A stretch of 64,000 nucleotides of DNA, from contig CM020620.1 of the NCBI GenBank assembly GCA_009829735.1, positions 12,335,420 to 12,399,419 on the forward strand, written 5' to 3'. A program made the translations under genes and the position numbers. Origin of the DNA: Pyropia yezoensis (taxonomy: Eukaryota > Rhodophyta > Bangiophyceae > Bangiales > Bangiaceae). Of the stretch, positions 10,649 through 21,922 are shown piece after piece (the first letter of the stretch is position 1; each line of letters opens with the position of its first letter). The notes under the pieces were generated by a model. That model made no database searches. It was not told where the DNA came from and saw only the letters and a program-made list of their open reading frames with translations.

Positions 10649-10810
10649 TCGTCGGTTTCCGCCCAAATCCCGTCGAGCCCCGGATTCGACGGGATCTCGA
10701 CGGGCTCTCGACGGGCGATTCCAGCCCGTCGAAGGGCCTTTTCGATGGAAGCTCGACGGTGCTCGATGGCGAAAAGCTCGACGGGGCTCGACGGGGACTT
10801 CCCCATCGAG
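10649..10810 (+). repeat. Left terminal inverted repeat with CGACGGG motif array
   Basis: It begins ATCGTCGGTTTCCGCCCAAA and contains about eleven forward or reverse copies of TCGACGGG or TCGATGG within 140 bp. It matches the right end in inverted orientation over the first ~30 bp and over an inner block around CCAGCCCGTCGA. Confidence 0.75.
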
Positions 10811-11416
10811 GAAAACCTGTTGCATTACAGAGACCTATCTCGATATATGTCGCGGGGTCGCGCGAGTTTTCTCGTCCGACACGAGAGATTCCTGCAGATG
10901 ACGAGACATGCCCGTGCAGGCTGCCGTCCCTGTTCATTTTCTACATCGCATCCCTGCCCCCATTACCGCTCCTCCAGGCCAGTTCTGTACACAATGATGC
11001 TCCACGACATCGCGTGCACACGTATGGTTGCAGCTGTTAGGAGCTGAGGTGGACTGGCTGGCGTAGGGGCTCTACATGTGCACGATTACTATTGACGCAA
11101 AGCAGCTCTCAAGAGCCTACACTCCCCTCGCGTCGCTACATCCGCCGATGACCTCTCTGCTCTTTCGCCGATACGCCCCACTGTCCGAGCACTCGACCGG
11201 GATGACCTCGCACATCGCACCGGCGCGGCGGCGGCGGCGCCGCCGCCGTTGAGGGGGCAGCAGCAGCCCTGCCTCAGTCCCTTCTTACGCCTCTCCCCGC
11301 CTCCCCCCCCTCCCCCTCCCCTCTGATGCCCCTCCTCCAACGGAGCTCTGCAGCGGTCGCCCGACTAAGCCCGGGATGAACGGCAGACTGGACCTACCTC
11401 AACCTCACCCTCACCA

Positions 11417-11806
11417 CTAAAGCTCCTCTTCTTCGAGAAGCTGGCCCAGGTGGTCCGCGTACTCGGTGGTCTCAGCAAGGAGATGGAATCCGTCGTCAGC
11501 CACGTCGGGCACCGGCGGCGCGTCGGGCGCGTCAGTGCCAAGGCTCTCCGCGCGAGAATCCGGTCCATCCATCCCGACGGATGCGTCCTGACCCTCCCCG
11601 ATGGCTCTGCCCGCTGCCGCTGCAACACTGTCGCGCATGGTGACACCCCCCCCCTCACCTGCGGGTCCCTCCTCGCCCGCCCCGACGGCGCCGCCTGCTG
11701 CCACTACACGAGAGGCAGAACCCTCGGCATCCGCATCTACCGTGTCGGTGCCGTCGTCAGCAACAAGTCGGACACGCCCGGCATCGTCCCCGTCGCACAG
11801 CTGCAA
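11417..11806 (-). CDS. Acidic transposon ORF directly downstream of the 703-residue ORF, same frame
   Basis: These 129 residues are rich in Asp, Glu, Ala and Gly and end in EEEEL. The frame is the same as that of the ORF at 11819-13930, and only one TAA codon and four further codons separate them. A short intron with acceptor TTGCAG at ~11805, or stop-codon loss in other copies, could fuse it as an acidic tail to the upstream protein. The second copy has a one-base deletion near 21702 that shifts this frame. No homology is recognised. Confidence 0.45.
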   Translation of the reverse strand: MQLCDGDDAGRVRLVADDGTDTVDADAEGSASRVVAAGGAVGAGEEGPAGEGGGVTMRDSVAAAAGRAIGEGQDASVGMDGPDSRAESLGTDAPDAPPVPDVADDGFHLLAETTEYADHLGQLLEEEEL

Positions 11807-11818
11807 TCCATCCGAGGG

Positions 11819-13930
11819 TTAGGTGTGACGGCGTAGAAAGGAGTTCACGATGATCATCTGCTCCCGCCACCCGTCGTACGAGCTGTCATCATTGCCCGAG
11901 CGGCACGTCTTTCGGACGCCGACCACCTTCTCAAACACAGTGCAAGCCCAGTACGCGACCAGGGCCACGTGCCCCATCGATGCATTGATGTACTCTTCCT
12001 CCCAGACAGTCGTTGGCTGAACCACCCGACTTTCCCCGCCATTGCGCATGAAAAGCGCCTTCAATGCCGCCTTAGTCGCTGTCTTGGCCGCGGGGGACTT
12101 GGCATAACGAGCGTCGGCCAACCACGTCTCAGCTTCTGCCGGGGTGAGCGCCGCCACGTTTATGCCAAGCGACTTGAAGTACGCAACCATCGCGACCTTC
12201 TGCAGAGCCTCAAACAAGTGCCCCTTGATGCGGTTCAGCTTCTCAGACACCGGCGCCCGCTTCTCTGCCGCCTCGCCGTCAGCATTGATGGAAATGCGGC
12301 GACTGTCCATGTACTCCTGCGCGCCTGCACGATCAACACCGAGAACGTGTTCCGTAGCCTGGTAGCAGATGTCCAGGACTCGTGCCCCACTGGGCATCAC
12401 GTGAAGGCCAGCCGTCGTAGTGATGACCTCGGTCAGCATCATGTGCTTGGCTACGGTGCGGACCTCAGCGACCTCGACCTGGTTCCGCGTAGCCAGCTCA
12501 AACCGGTCGTCCTCGTCAACCGGGTTTGCCATGCTCTTGAGTACGGACTGAAGTGGGGCAGGCTCCGTCTTCGTCCGCGTCACGACACCGTCATACACAC
12601 CTTGAACGGCACCCTGAAGCTGAACAACCGCATGGGCTGTGCGCTCATTACCAACGCCCTGGGTGTGCAGACTTGTCGAGATGCGACTGACCGTGTCGTA
12701 CACCTCGCCAATCTGCTTTGACAAAGTGGCAATCTGCGTGGACACAGGATAGATGCCTTCAGCAAGCACGCGGCGGAGGTCTGACGCGGTGACCACCGTC
12801 TGCTCGTCGAGGACGGGGACCGCCGTCGGCTCCCCAGAGACCGCAGCTGCCTTCTTTCCTCTCCCAGAGGCAGCGGCCCGACCCTTTGGCGTGCCTTTGC
12901 GCTTGGGGGGAGGGGGTACAGCGCCTGCAGGCTTCAGCGCCGGTACTGTGGGCATTTTCAGTGCCAGCGTGCGTTTGGTACGCGTCTTGGGGGGCGCCTT
13001 CTTGATCGCCTTCGTGGCCTTGGGGGCGTCTCGCCCTGCTGGGGCCTGCGTCAGTGACCGGTCTGCGCCCAGGTTCACATCCTCGGATTTGCGGGCTTCA
13101 AAAGCCAGCACGCGTTGCGTGGTGAGCGCCTGTAGACGGGATTGATGAGGGGGCGTTACAATTGCCAGAGAAGCGTCCTGACGTGGCTTGTCGACGAGAC
13201 CGGGAGGCAAAGTTTGGGTCGTTCGTGCCTCCCCCGACGTGCCCATACCCACAGGCGTTGTGCCTTGGGAGAGGGGGCTTCTATCAGTCTCAAGGCGATG
13301 CGAAAAGTGTCGCGTGACAGACGGAAGAGGCGTCAATGGCAACGCAGGTGCGCTCAACTGCGACCCCGCTACCAGCGGTGTCACCTCCAGCAGCCGGGAG
13401 GGAGCGGCGTCAGTCGCGGCAGCGCGAGTGCCTCCGCCAGAAGCCCCGGCAGTAGGAGATGGCGCCCGCAATGGCCCACCAGGACGAGGAGCAGGCACCC
13501 AGCGGGGAGGTCGCGCTGGCCCTTTACCTCTCGCGATGGCGCCGACGGCAGGCGGCATGGGGCGCAAGGCAGGAACTGCGCCACTCGTTCGGCGGGGTGG
13601 GGGAGCAAGACCACTTTTGGAGGGTAGAGCGCGAGGGGTCGTGCTGCGCCGCGGGGCATATGGCCCACTTGAAGGAGCAGATGCAGCTGGCGATGTCGGT
13701 GAGCTCGGCAACGGCGCTGGAGCGGTGGGCATTCCTGCAAGTGTCCTTGCCGCTCCAGTGTCCGCATCACCGCCACCTGACACGTCCTGGGACGACGGGA
13801 GGTGGCTTACAAGCTGCGACACGCGACGAATTGCCATAGTGACTGTGGCCGGCGCGAGTAGGGAGGGGAGATGCACGGGGAGGAGAGAGAACGGGTAATC
13901 GGCGGCACCACGGAGCCACGGAACGAACAA
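11819..13930 (-). CDS. Transposon accessory protein of unknown function (703 aa)
   Basis: This is the intact version of the ORF. The first ~300 residues are Pro/Ala/Ser-rich and look disordered. A basic segment follows (KKAPPKTRTKRTLALK, then KRKGTPKGRAAASGRGKK), of the kind used for nuclear entry or DNA contact. The last ~330 residues look folded, with long helices and a conserved-looking end (GHVALVAYWACTVFEKVVG). The gene diverges from the transposase, from which about 2 kb of repeat-rich DNA separates it. A TnpA-like end-binding role would fit the composition and context, but nothing in the sequence proves it. In the second copy single-base deletions break the frame. Confidence 0.7.
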   Translation of the reverse strand: MFVPWLRGAADYPFSLLPVHLPSLLAPATVTMAIRRVSQLVSHLPSSQDVSGGGDADTGAARTLAGMPTAPAPLPSSPTSPAASAPSSGPYAPRRSTTPRALPSKSGLAPPPRRTSGAVPALRPMPPAVGAIARGKGPARPPRWVPAPRPGGPLRAPSPTAGASGGGTRAAATDAAPSRLLEVTPLVAGSQLSAPALPLTPLPSVTRHFSHRLETDRSPLSQGTTPVGMGTSGEARTTQTLPPGLVDKPRQDASLAIVTPPHQSRLQALTTQRVLAFEARKSEDVNLGADRSLTQAPAGRDAPKATKAIKKAPPKTRTKRTLALKMPTVPALKPAGAVPPPPKRKGTPKGRAAASGRGKKAAAVSGEPTAVPVLDEQTVVTASDLRRVLAEGIYPVSTQIATLSKQIGEVYDTVSRISTSLHTQGVGNERTAHAVVQLQGAVQGVYDGVVTRTKTEPAPLQSVLKSMANPVDEDDRFELATRNQVEVAEVRTVAKHMMLTEVITTTAGLHVMPSGARVLDICYQATEHVLGVDRAGAQEYMDSRRISINADGEAAEKRAPVSEKLNRIKGHLFEALQKVAMVAYFKSLGINVAALTPAEAETWLADARYAKSPAAKTATKAALKALFMRNGGESRVVQPTTVWEEEYINASMGHVALVAYWACTVFEKVVGVRKTCRSGNDDSSYDGWREQMIIVNSFLRRHT

Positions 13931-15964
13931 AGAGAGCAGTGAGGATGGTGGTGTGAGCTGCGCTGCCCCGTGATGCCCACGCTCACAATCGCCATTCAGC
14001 TCTTCTAAAGCACGTGATCAAGCCACATACCTTCAGAGGACGCGACGCACGAGGCGCCTGCGGTGGTGCATGTCGTGCCAGAGCTCGACAGATCCACTAA
14101 GGGAACCAGAGGGGCCTGTACAATTCAAAGAAGAGCTTTCGTGACCACAGGTGCATGTGAGAGGACAGGAGTGGGCCATGTGGGGAGATCCCATTCAACC
14201 GACGGACGGCGACACAGTAGCGGCAGGCGGCACAGTAGCAGACGGCGACACAGTAGCGCAACGCGGCATTGTAGCGGGCAAAAGCAGCAGTGAGACGGCG
14301 AGTCGTGGCCTGAGACGTGTGCAACCCCATCACACCTGCCGCGTGCGCAACCGCAGGTGCCCCGACCCCTCGAACCACCACAGAATCGCCAGTAAAAGCT
14401 CCAGGCAGAGCTCCAAGGAACAGAAACCATGGGCCACAGGCGAGGAGGGCGGGCACAGTGGTCGGCCAGCTACCTGGGGCCCCACAACGTACCAACACCG
14501 TGCACCTACCGCAACGGGCCAAAGCTTCTGCGGGAGAGCGGGGCATCCCAAGTGTCAGTGCCAGCAAAAGCGGGGCACCCAACAGCCACGAAGTACGGCG
14601 ACAACGTCAGGGACAGGCAAGGCGGTGCGAGAGGGTGAGCGGATCGCCACTTTGCCCAGCCACTACCATTCAAGGACAGTATTGCAGTTGGGCCCGGTCA
14701 ATGCGATGTGAAAGTACGAGAATTGGCGTTCACATTACCACCTTCCGGTCGTTCCATTGGCGTACACGTCACGATCCTTACACAATAAGCTCAATATAAC
14801 AAATATTGATCCACGTTGTTGAGAAGTTGGCAAGAACTGCGTCCCGCAACTCTATTTCACCAGATCGTTTGGCTTGCATCTACGATATTGTTGCCCGCGT
14901 ACCTCGTGACCCGGCGGAGTCGACTGGTGGACCGTCTGTGGTCCTCGACGGGCCCCGACGGGGCTCGATGGGACCCGGCGACGAGGAGCACGGCCTGAGC
15001 ACCTGGTCCAGAGCTGTCCGGGTAGTTGGCGGGCCTCGTCGGGCCTCGTCGGGCATGGACGGGGCTCGACGGGGCTCGATGGCTCCCACCGAGGAGGATC
15101 GCGGCCCATGCCATTGGGGTAGCGCTCAACGGCGGGTTATCCGGCCATGGAGGGTCCCGACGGCCCGCCGTTGGGACCCGTGGGGGGTCTCGACGGGTCG
15201 CAGCTGGGACCCTGGGAGGGTCTCCACGGATTGCAGCTGGGCTGAATGGGACGCTCACGATCTCGCGGACGAGGAGGGTAGCCTGAAGCACTGTTACACT
15301 CCGAGTCCCCTTCGCGATGCCATGCATTTTTGTACGCTTCGATTTTCGAGTTAGAGGGTACGTGACATTGAGAGCCTGCGATGGAAGGCAGAGGAAGGTC
15401 GGGGAGCCTGTGGGCGTCTGTGGCATCTGCTCAGGGACCGGTTGCTGCACTTGTGGCGGAGGTTGCGAGCTCTGTGTGTGGCAGTGCGGCCAGCTCCCCT
15501 TGCGCAATCGTTTGCGCCCTGTACCTCGAGCGTGCGCCTGACGCGCGCGGTGTGACGTGCGTGGCTTGGCACTGTGTTGAGTTTTTGGGTGGCTGCTGCC
15601 CTGGATACTTTCTTGCGATTTTCTTTTATTGATAAGCAGCTTGGTGCGGCGCCTGGGCCGCGGGTGGCAGTCGCGACCAAGACCTGCAGAGTTCTTCGCT
15701 CCTCACTTGCGGCCGACTACTGCCTGAGGCCGCAGCAGCCAGGGGATGCCGTCAATGAGGTACGTGCGTCTGATTCACTTTGTGCGGTCTGTCCTGACGG
15801 GCTCCCCTTATGTGGGGACGTCTGCCTGTGTGCGTGTGCGAGTTAGCGGGAGACAGCAGACGTTCATATGGTGGTTGCTGACCATGTTGCTCCTCGTACA
15901 AGGAATGCGTTTATGGCTGCATGGCGTGTCGCTCATGGTTTGCTGTGACAGTGCGCATCTCAAG
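13931..15964. other. Region between the divergent transposon genes
   Basis: It holds a short tandem repeat at about 14207-14280 (unit near CGGCGACACAGTAGC, four to five copies) and, at 14937-15240, a cluster of CGACGGG/CGATGGG motifs like those in the element's ends. ORFs here are short, overlap in several frames and show no protein-like pattern. Promoters for both genes should lie here. The second copy is 24033-26066. Confidence 0.6.
14937..15240. repeat. Internal cluster of end-type CGACGGG motifs
   Basis: Repeated CTCGACGGG, CCCGACGGGG, CTCGATGGG and CTCGTCGGG words resemble those in both terminal repeats. They sit between the start of the minus-strand ORF and the transposase start. The second copy is 25039-25342. 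Confidence 0.7.
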
Positions 15965-18900
15965 ATGGAGCGCCGTCAGAAGGCTCTTGTCTGCTGCTTC
16001 TGTGGGTTTGAGGCGCGCAGTCGGAACGGGCTCGTGCTTCACCAAAAAGCCATCCACAAGAAGCAAGGTGGAAATGGTATTCCACCTTTGAAGAAGGCAC
16101 GCCTGCACGGCACTTTCGAGGACGACCAAGGACGCCTGGGGTCGCTCCGTCGTCCTGCGCGGGCTGTGCCTGCAGCCAATGGCAGTGGCCGCGAAGCGGA
16201 AGCTGGTGGTAGGCTCGTGCGCGTGCCTCCTCCTGGTGCCGGTTTACGTGGCGAGCGCAATGTACCTACAGCGCAGGGGGCTCCTCGGTCGTCACTCCGC
16301 CCCGACGACAGCGGCAGTTACGATGAAGCTGTATGTAAGGAGCTTCACGCGCTCATGGCGATGACGGGTGTGAATCTGAATGACGAGGACGGCATTAACC
16401 CCACCACAGACCGCCAACCGGGCCACTGTCGGGACTTTGACTACCAGACGCTGGCAACTCGAGCGCGACTCCTCTATGAGGTTTTGGACGACGCAGCCTG
16501 CTCCGTGCCGATCCTGGAGAGGCGGAGGAACAATCGACCGGGCCAGTTCAACACAAAGCGCCTGAAAGCATTGCAGCAGTTTGTGCTTGGCGTCGGTGGA
16601 GCGGGTTTGTCAAGGCGCGAGCAACGGCTGTTGTACAACTTCTTGAGCATCTGGGATGACCACGGCGACTTGTGCCCCATGGACGTCGCAGATGAATTTT
16701 CCCTCCACGCCGTATTTCCCTCGGCCTCCGCCTTCGTTAATGCACTGCGCAACGACATTGATGATGCGGCTCTGGATGGTGGGAGGAGGAAGGTGTGCAT
16801 TAAGGAGGGCGGCATCGACTACGAGGCCTATTTTCGCCCTGTACTGGAGTTGGTTATGAAGCTGCTTCGCCGCAGTAGTAAGCGGTACTCCCTGTCGAGC
16901 GGGAAGGACGGGCCAGCCCCACCGACAGATCGCCGGGAGAGGCCGATGGACGGCGATGCTTTCCGGTTGTGCGAGCAGGAGGTGATTGAGGCGAATGGAC
17001 TTCATGCATTCGTGCTTGGGCTGCACCTATACAGTGACGGCAGCAGACTGTCTTGGTCGGGAGGTATGTTGGTCTGTCGGATGGTCGAACGGGTTTCTCA
17101 CGCACGCGCTTCGTTCTCTCTTCTATCCGTCAGCGCGCTTGACAAATTCTCTTGAGAGCGCTTCTGACGCTTACCTATCTCGCAGTTTTGTGTGCTGGTC
17201 GATGTCGCTCAACGTCCACAACCCTCTTGTCTACAACCGCCTCAACTGCACATTAGCCCACAAGCTGTAACCTGTACGCATCAGGGTCGTCAACGACGTG
17301 TCGCTGGCAGTCACCTGGATGACGGTCGCGTACATCCCCATTGTGCGCAAGCAGACGGAGACGGCCGCAGACGACCGCTCACGCTTACGACGATGTGGAA
17401 TCCTGCAGCGCGTGCTATATACGTGCATGCGCACGGCGATCGCGGCGAGCCACGTTGGTGCCGAAGTTCGTGTGGGTGACCGGACGATGACGGCGTTTCC
17501 ACGCGTGCTGCTGTATGTCTGCGACCAACCGGAGGAGCGCGCAGTGCTGTGCTTCAAAGCTGGGAAGTGCCAGCGGCCCTGCTCCCAGTGCGATGTGAAA
17601 GTGGAAGTCTCTGGCGTCTCCGAGGCTCTCAATGCCAGAGAGCGTGACGTGGTCGCCATGCTGGAACGACAGCTCAAGGTATCCAACCTTCGAGAGCTCA
17701 ACGTTAACAAGCATAAGCGAGAGAGCCTGGAGGCAGAGCACAGTCTGACCGGTTTTGTACCGGCATTGGCGGGAATGGCTGGCCTGTCTACCTCTCCGTA
17801 CCTTCTCTACAAGATGGTCGGATTCGACGCCCTACACGTACGTCTCGTTTTTGCTCTCTGCTGTCGACAACTGGTCCATCCTTGCTGAGTGTTCCACGGC
17901 TCGGTGGTCTTGCGTGAAGCGGGTGGTCGATGGCATAAGGAGCATGGCGCTGACGCTCGGGGTTGATCTCTGTCGCTCTCTGTCGCTCACCACGTGAAGT
18001 GCTTTTTGTGTGTGTGCCCGTCGGCGTCATCCCTTTCTCACATCAGATACTGGACCTTGGAGTCACGAGGATGCTGATTCAGAAGCTCGTGGAGGTATTT
18101 CCGCGCATGTGTCGTCGTGACGGGGCCCTCGCCGGAAGTGACGCTGCCACGCGCCGCATTACAAACTCAAGGCTCGTACATCTGGGACGTCGCAGTACTG
18201 CGTGCAAGCTTCCGCCCGGGTATGTTGGTGCACTGTGCTTTTCAGTGCATGCGAGTTACATTCTGCATCCTGCGCCCACGCTCTCGCTGCAGGAGGTCGT
18301 CTTGTCCTGGTGGGCCGATCTCTTACGACGCTATCTCTGCTTATGCGTTTACTTGCTTCTGTTACATGTTTGGCTGCTGGACTCAATGACTTGTCGTGCT
18401 TGCCCACTCAGCTACGTCATCAAGAGTGACGAGACGCAGTCCATCTTCACGGGCAAGCACCAAAGAGACGGTGTGTCAACCATGGCCTTCATTATGGCGG
18501 GCGTGTGGCGGCCCAAGAGTGGGAATGGGCCGCATTTTGGGCCATTGGATGAGACAGCGGCTGGTATCGGCCCAGTAAGGGACGGTGCAAGTGGCAGCGA
18601 TACCGCGGGCGAAAACAACCTGCACGTTCCGGCTCACAGCAGCGGCCGTCCTGCAAGCGGAGATGACCAGCCTGCGCCAGTGGGCGGTGGTGGCGACGAG
18701 TCCGGGAGACAGAACAATGCTACCACTTCCGCTCCTGTCATTGAGGAGGCCAACGAGGACGCGGCTGTCAACAACACGGTTCTTGTGCTGGCAAAGGAGT
18801 ACGACTGGTCGGCATATCGTGCGGTATGGGGAGACACCCCGGTGGACGAGGCTGTCACTGGCATGTTTGCTGAGTTTGCCGTGTTGCACGCGCAGCTGCG

Positions 18901-19941
18901 TGGGTCCATTCGCTCCACGGCCCCCCGCCCATTGACCCTGGAAGCCGGTAGGAGTGTCGCGGATCGGGCGGAGCGGTTTGTTCTCAAGTACGTGACTCCC
19001 ATACTTGGGCAGCAGCACTCTACGAAGGTGCATAAGCTCATGTGCCACGTGATGGACGCGATAAGGATGCATGGGAACATCGTGAACGGGAATGCCGGTG
19101 ACAATGAAAGCCAGCACAAAGACGACAAGCCGTACTACGCTAGAACCAGCAAGGACATCGAGGACTTCACGCGCCAGCTCGTCGTGCAGGCGCACGGAGC
19201 ACGCGCGATTCAGCAGCGCATCACTGACGGCGACGAGGAGGCGGAGGTGCTCCAAGCGGAGGAGGAAGACCGGGGAGACAGCGCTGGCGACGACGACGAA
19301 GAGAGTGACGACCAGGGGGCGGCGACACGGGACAATCCTCCCCGTGCTTGTCGTCGCCCAAGTGCTCATCACCTACCGCTTGTTCAACTGTCGCACCTGA
19401 TGCTCGCACCAGGCTTGGACGGCGTGGACGTGGCTATCGGTCTGGAACCCGATGAGCGAGCTCGCGTCGCGTCGCGGGTGCCGTTCGAAGCACGCTTCGA
19501 CGACGGCACCACTCAGCCGCAGTTGCTCTACGGCGCGCAGAGCTTCCGCGGAAGCCCCGTGGTACGACTCAGTGCTTTACGAGCCGTCTGACGACAGCTC
19601 TCGAGTGTCGGTAGGGGAGGTGCGGGCGATTTTGCGGCTACAGGAGGGCGACGTTGTTGTGATTGCGGACATGGAGGTGGTCGAGCCCGAGCCCAACTGT
19701 CCACTGGCGGCACGCGGCTGCACGCGCCTGGCGTGGCATGTGCCACAAGGTCAGTCGGACGTATGCCTTCGCGCCAGTGCCTCTGCAATCGGTCCCGTCG
19801 CGTGCTGCACGTGGTGCCTGACTTTGGAGACCTTGCCCAGCGGCATGGATTTGTCGCCGAGCCGGCTGCATTGACAGCACCAAGGGAGGAGCGCCTGGCA
19901 ATGCGATACTTCATGAACGATTTCTATGTATGGGGCCCGTG
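15965..19941 (+). CDS. Plavaka/KDZ-like transposase, first copy (C-terminus frameshifted)
   Basis: The start chosen is the ATG at 15965, which puts a C2H2 finger (C-x2-C-x12-H-x4-H) at residues ~11-32, as is usual for Plavaka proteins. Exons: 15965-17063 (donor GTATGT), an unresolved part at 17186-17300, about 17285-17837 (donor GTACGT), 18047-18219, and 18412 onward. The splices give FDALH+ILDLGVTRM and LPPG+YVIKSDETQ. Family-like features are YSDGSRLS, then SLNVHNPL, then VAYIPIVRK, then FPRVLLYVCDQPEE followed by a CxxxCxxC knuckle. These follow the order of KDZ/Plavaka transposases (SD-x-T, 'N-x-hydrophobic', 'D-x-P-E'). An in-frame TAA at about 17268 lies in the unresolved part and may be intronic or a real nonsense codon. 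Extra bases from 19557 on break the end in this copy; it is intact in the second. Confidence 0.7.
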
Positions 19942-20039
19942 AACAACTGCTGGCTTGTCCATACTTTAACGGCCGGTCTTCGCCACGCAGACGCCGCGAC
20001 ATCGGACGGTGCCAGCATCCCTGCTCCGTCGGCGATCCC

Positions 20040-20560
20040 ACGCCGACGCTGCCGGCAACCCACGCCGACGCTGCCGGCCACCCCTGCTCCGCCGGCCACC
20101 CACCCACGCCGGCGCAGCCGGCCATCGTTGCGGCACCAGCACTCCACAACGACGCTGCCGGCAACCTCTGCTCCGCCGGCCACCCACCCACGCCGGCTCA
20201 GCCGGCCACCGTTGCGGCGGCCGGGCATCCGCGACGACGCTGCCGGCCACCTGACGCTTCCGGCAACCACTGCTCCGCCGGCCACCCTCCTGCGCCGGTG
20301 CTGCCGGCCACTCTTGCTGCATCGGCTGCCATCACCGACGCTGCAGGCCATCCACGTCGACACTGCCGGCCACCAAGACCTGCTCCGCTGGCTACCCACG
20401 GCGTGTTCCCCGCGGATTCGGCACGCCGCCGCAGTGCCATTTGGTACATATCACGCCGTCGGCGGGCTTTTTAACGCCCCGTCACCCGCCGACGACGTGG
20501 CTACCTCGACGCCGCTGCCCGCTCCGACGCCGCCTCCCGCGCCAACCCCTGAGTCGCCGC
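20040..20560. repeat. Low-complexity GCTGCCGGCCACC-type repeats
   Basis: Imperfect short units built on GCTGCCGGC, GCTCCGCCGGCCACCC and ACGCCGGC follow the transposase stop. Every frame reads as Pro/Ala/Thr/Arg repeats, so no gene is called. The second copy is 30125-30655. Confidence 0.7.
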
Positions 20561-20563
20561 AGC

Positions 20564-21063
20564 NNNNNNNNNNNNNNNNNNNNNNNNNNNNNNNNNNNNN
20601 NNNNNNNNNNNNNNNNNNNNNNNNNNNNNNNNNNNNNNNNNNNNNNNNNNNNNNNNNNNNNNNNNNNNNNNNNNNNNNNNNNNNNNNNNNNNNNNNNNNN
20701 NNNNNNNNNNNNNNNNNNNNNNNNNNNNNNNNNNNNNNNNNNNNNNNNNNNNNNNNNNNNNNNNNNNNNNNNNNNNNNNNNNNNNNNNNNNNNNNNNNNN
20801 NNNNNNNNNNNNNNNNNNNNNNNNNNNNNNNNNNNNNNNNNNNNNNNNNNNNNNNNNNNNNNNNNNNNNNNNNNNNNNNNNNNNNNNNNNNNNNNNNNNN
20901 NNNNNNNNNNNNNNNNNNNNNNNNNNNNNNNNNNNNNNNNNNNNNNNNNNNNNNNNNNNNNNNNNNNNNNNNNNNNNNNNNNNNNNNNNNNNNNNNNNNN
21001 NNNNNNNNNNNNNNNNNNNNNNNNNNNNNNNNNNNNNNNNNNNNNNNNNNNNNNNNNNNNNNN
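20564..21063. other. Assembly gap of exactly 500 N
   Basis: The round length suggests a placeholder. The sequence on its left ends, and the sequence on its right begins, inside the same 9.6-kb repeat. Confidence 0.98.
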
Positions 21064-21922
21064 CCCCCATTACCGCTCCTCCAGGCCAGTTCTGTACACA
21101 ATGTGCTCCACGACATGCGTGCACACGTATGGTTGCAGCTGTTAGGAGCTGAGGTGGACTGGCTGGCGTAGGGGCTCTACATGTGCACGATTACTATTGA
21201 CGCAAAGCAGCTCTCAAGAGCCTACACTCCCCTCGCGTCGCTACATCCGCCGATGACCTCTCTGCTCTTTCGCCGATACGCCCCACTGTCCGAGCACTCG
21301 ACCGGGATGACCTCGCACATCGCACCGGCGCGGCGGCGGCGGCGCCGCCGCCGTTGAGGGGGCAGCAGCAGCCCTGCCTCAGTCCCTTCTTACGCCTCTC
21401 CCCGCCTCCCCCCCCTCCCCCTCCCCTCTGATGCCCCTCCTCCAACGGAGCTCTGCAGCGGTCGCCCGACTAAGCCCGGGATGAACGGCAGACTGGACCT
21501 ACCTCAACCTCACCCTCACCACTAAAGCTCCTCTTCTTCGAGAAGCTGGCCCAGGTGGTCCGCGTACTCGGTGGTCTCAGCAAGGAGATGGAATCCGTCG
21601 TCAGCCACGTCGGGCACCGGCGGCGCGTCGGGCGCGTCAGTGCCAAGGCTCTCCGCGCGAGAATCCGGTCCATCCATCCCGACGGATGCGTCCTGACCCT
21701 CCCGATGGCTCTGCCCGCTGCCGCTGCAACACTGTCGCGCATGGTGACACCCCCCCCCTCACCTGCGGGTCCCTCCTCGCCCGCCCCGACGGCGCCGCCT
21801 GCTGCCACTACACGAGAGGCAGAACCCTCGGCATCCGCATCTACCGTGTCGGTGCCGTCGTCAGCAACAAGTCGGACACGCCCGGCATCGTCCCCGTCGC
21901 ACAGCTGCAATCCATCCGAGGG

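Larger units (their letters stand above)
10957..20563 (+). repeat. First copy of a ~9.6-kb direct repeat (end of the left contig)
   Basis: It matches 21064-30660 almost base for base. The only differences I found are ten single-base indels. The five in this copy's last kilobase (near 19557, 19769, 19790, 20036 and 20218) are extra bases here, and the first of them breaks the transposase frame. The copy stops exactly at the N gap. This is best read as overlap between two contigs. Confidence 0.95.
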
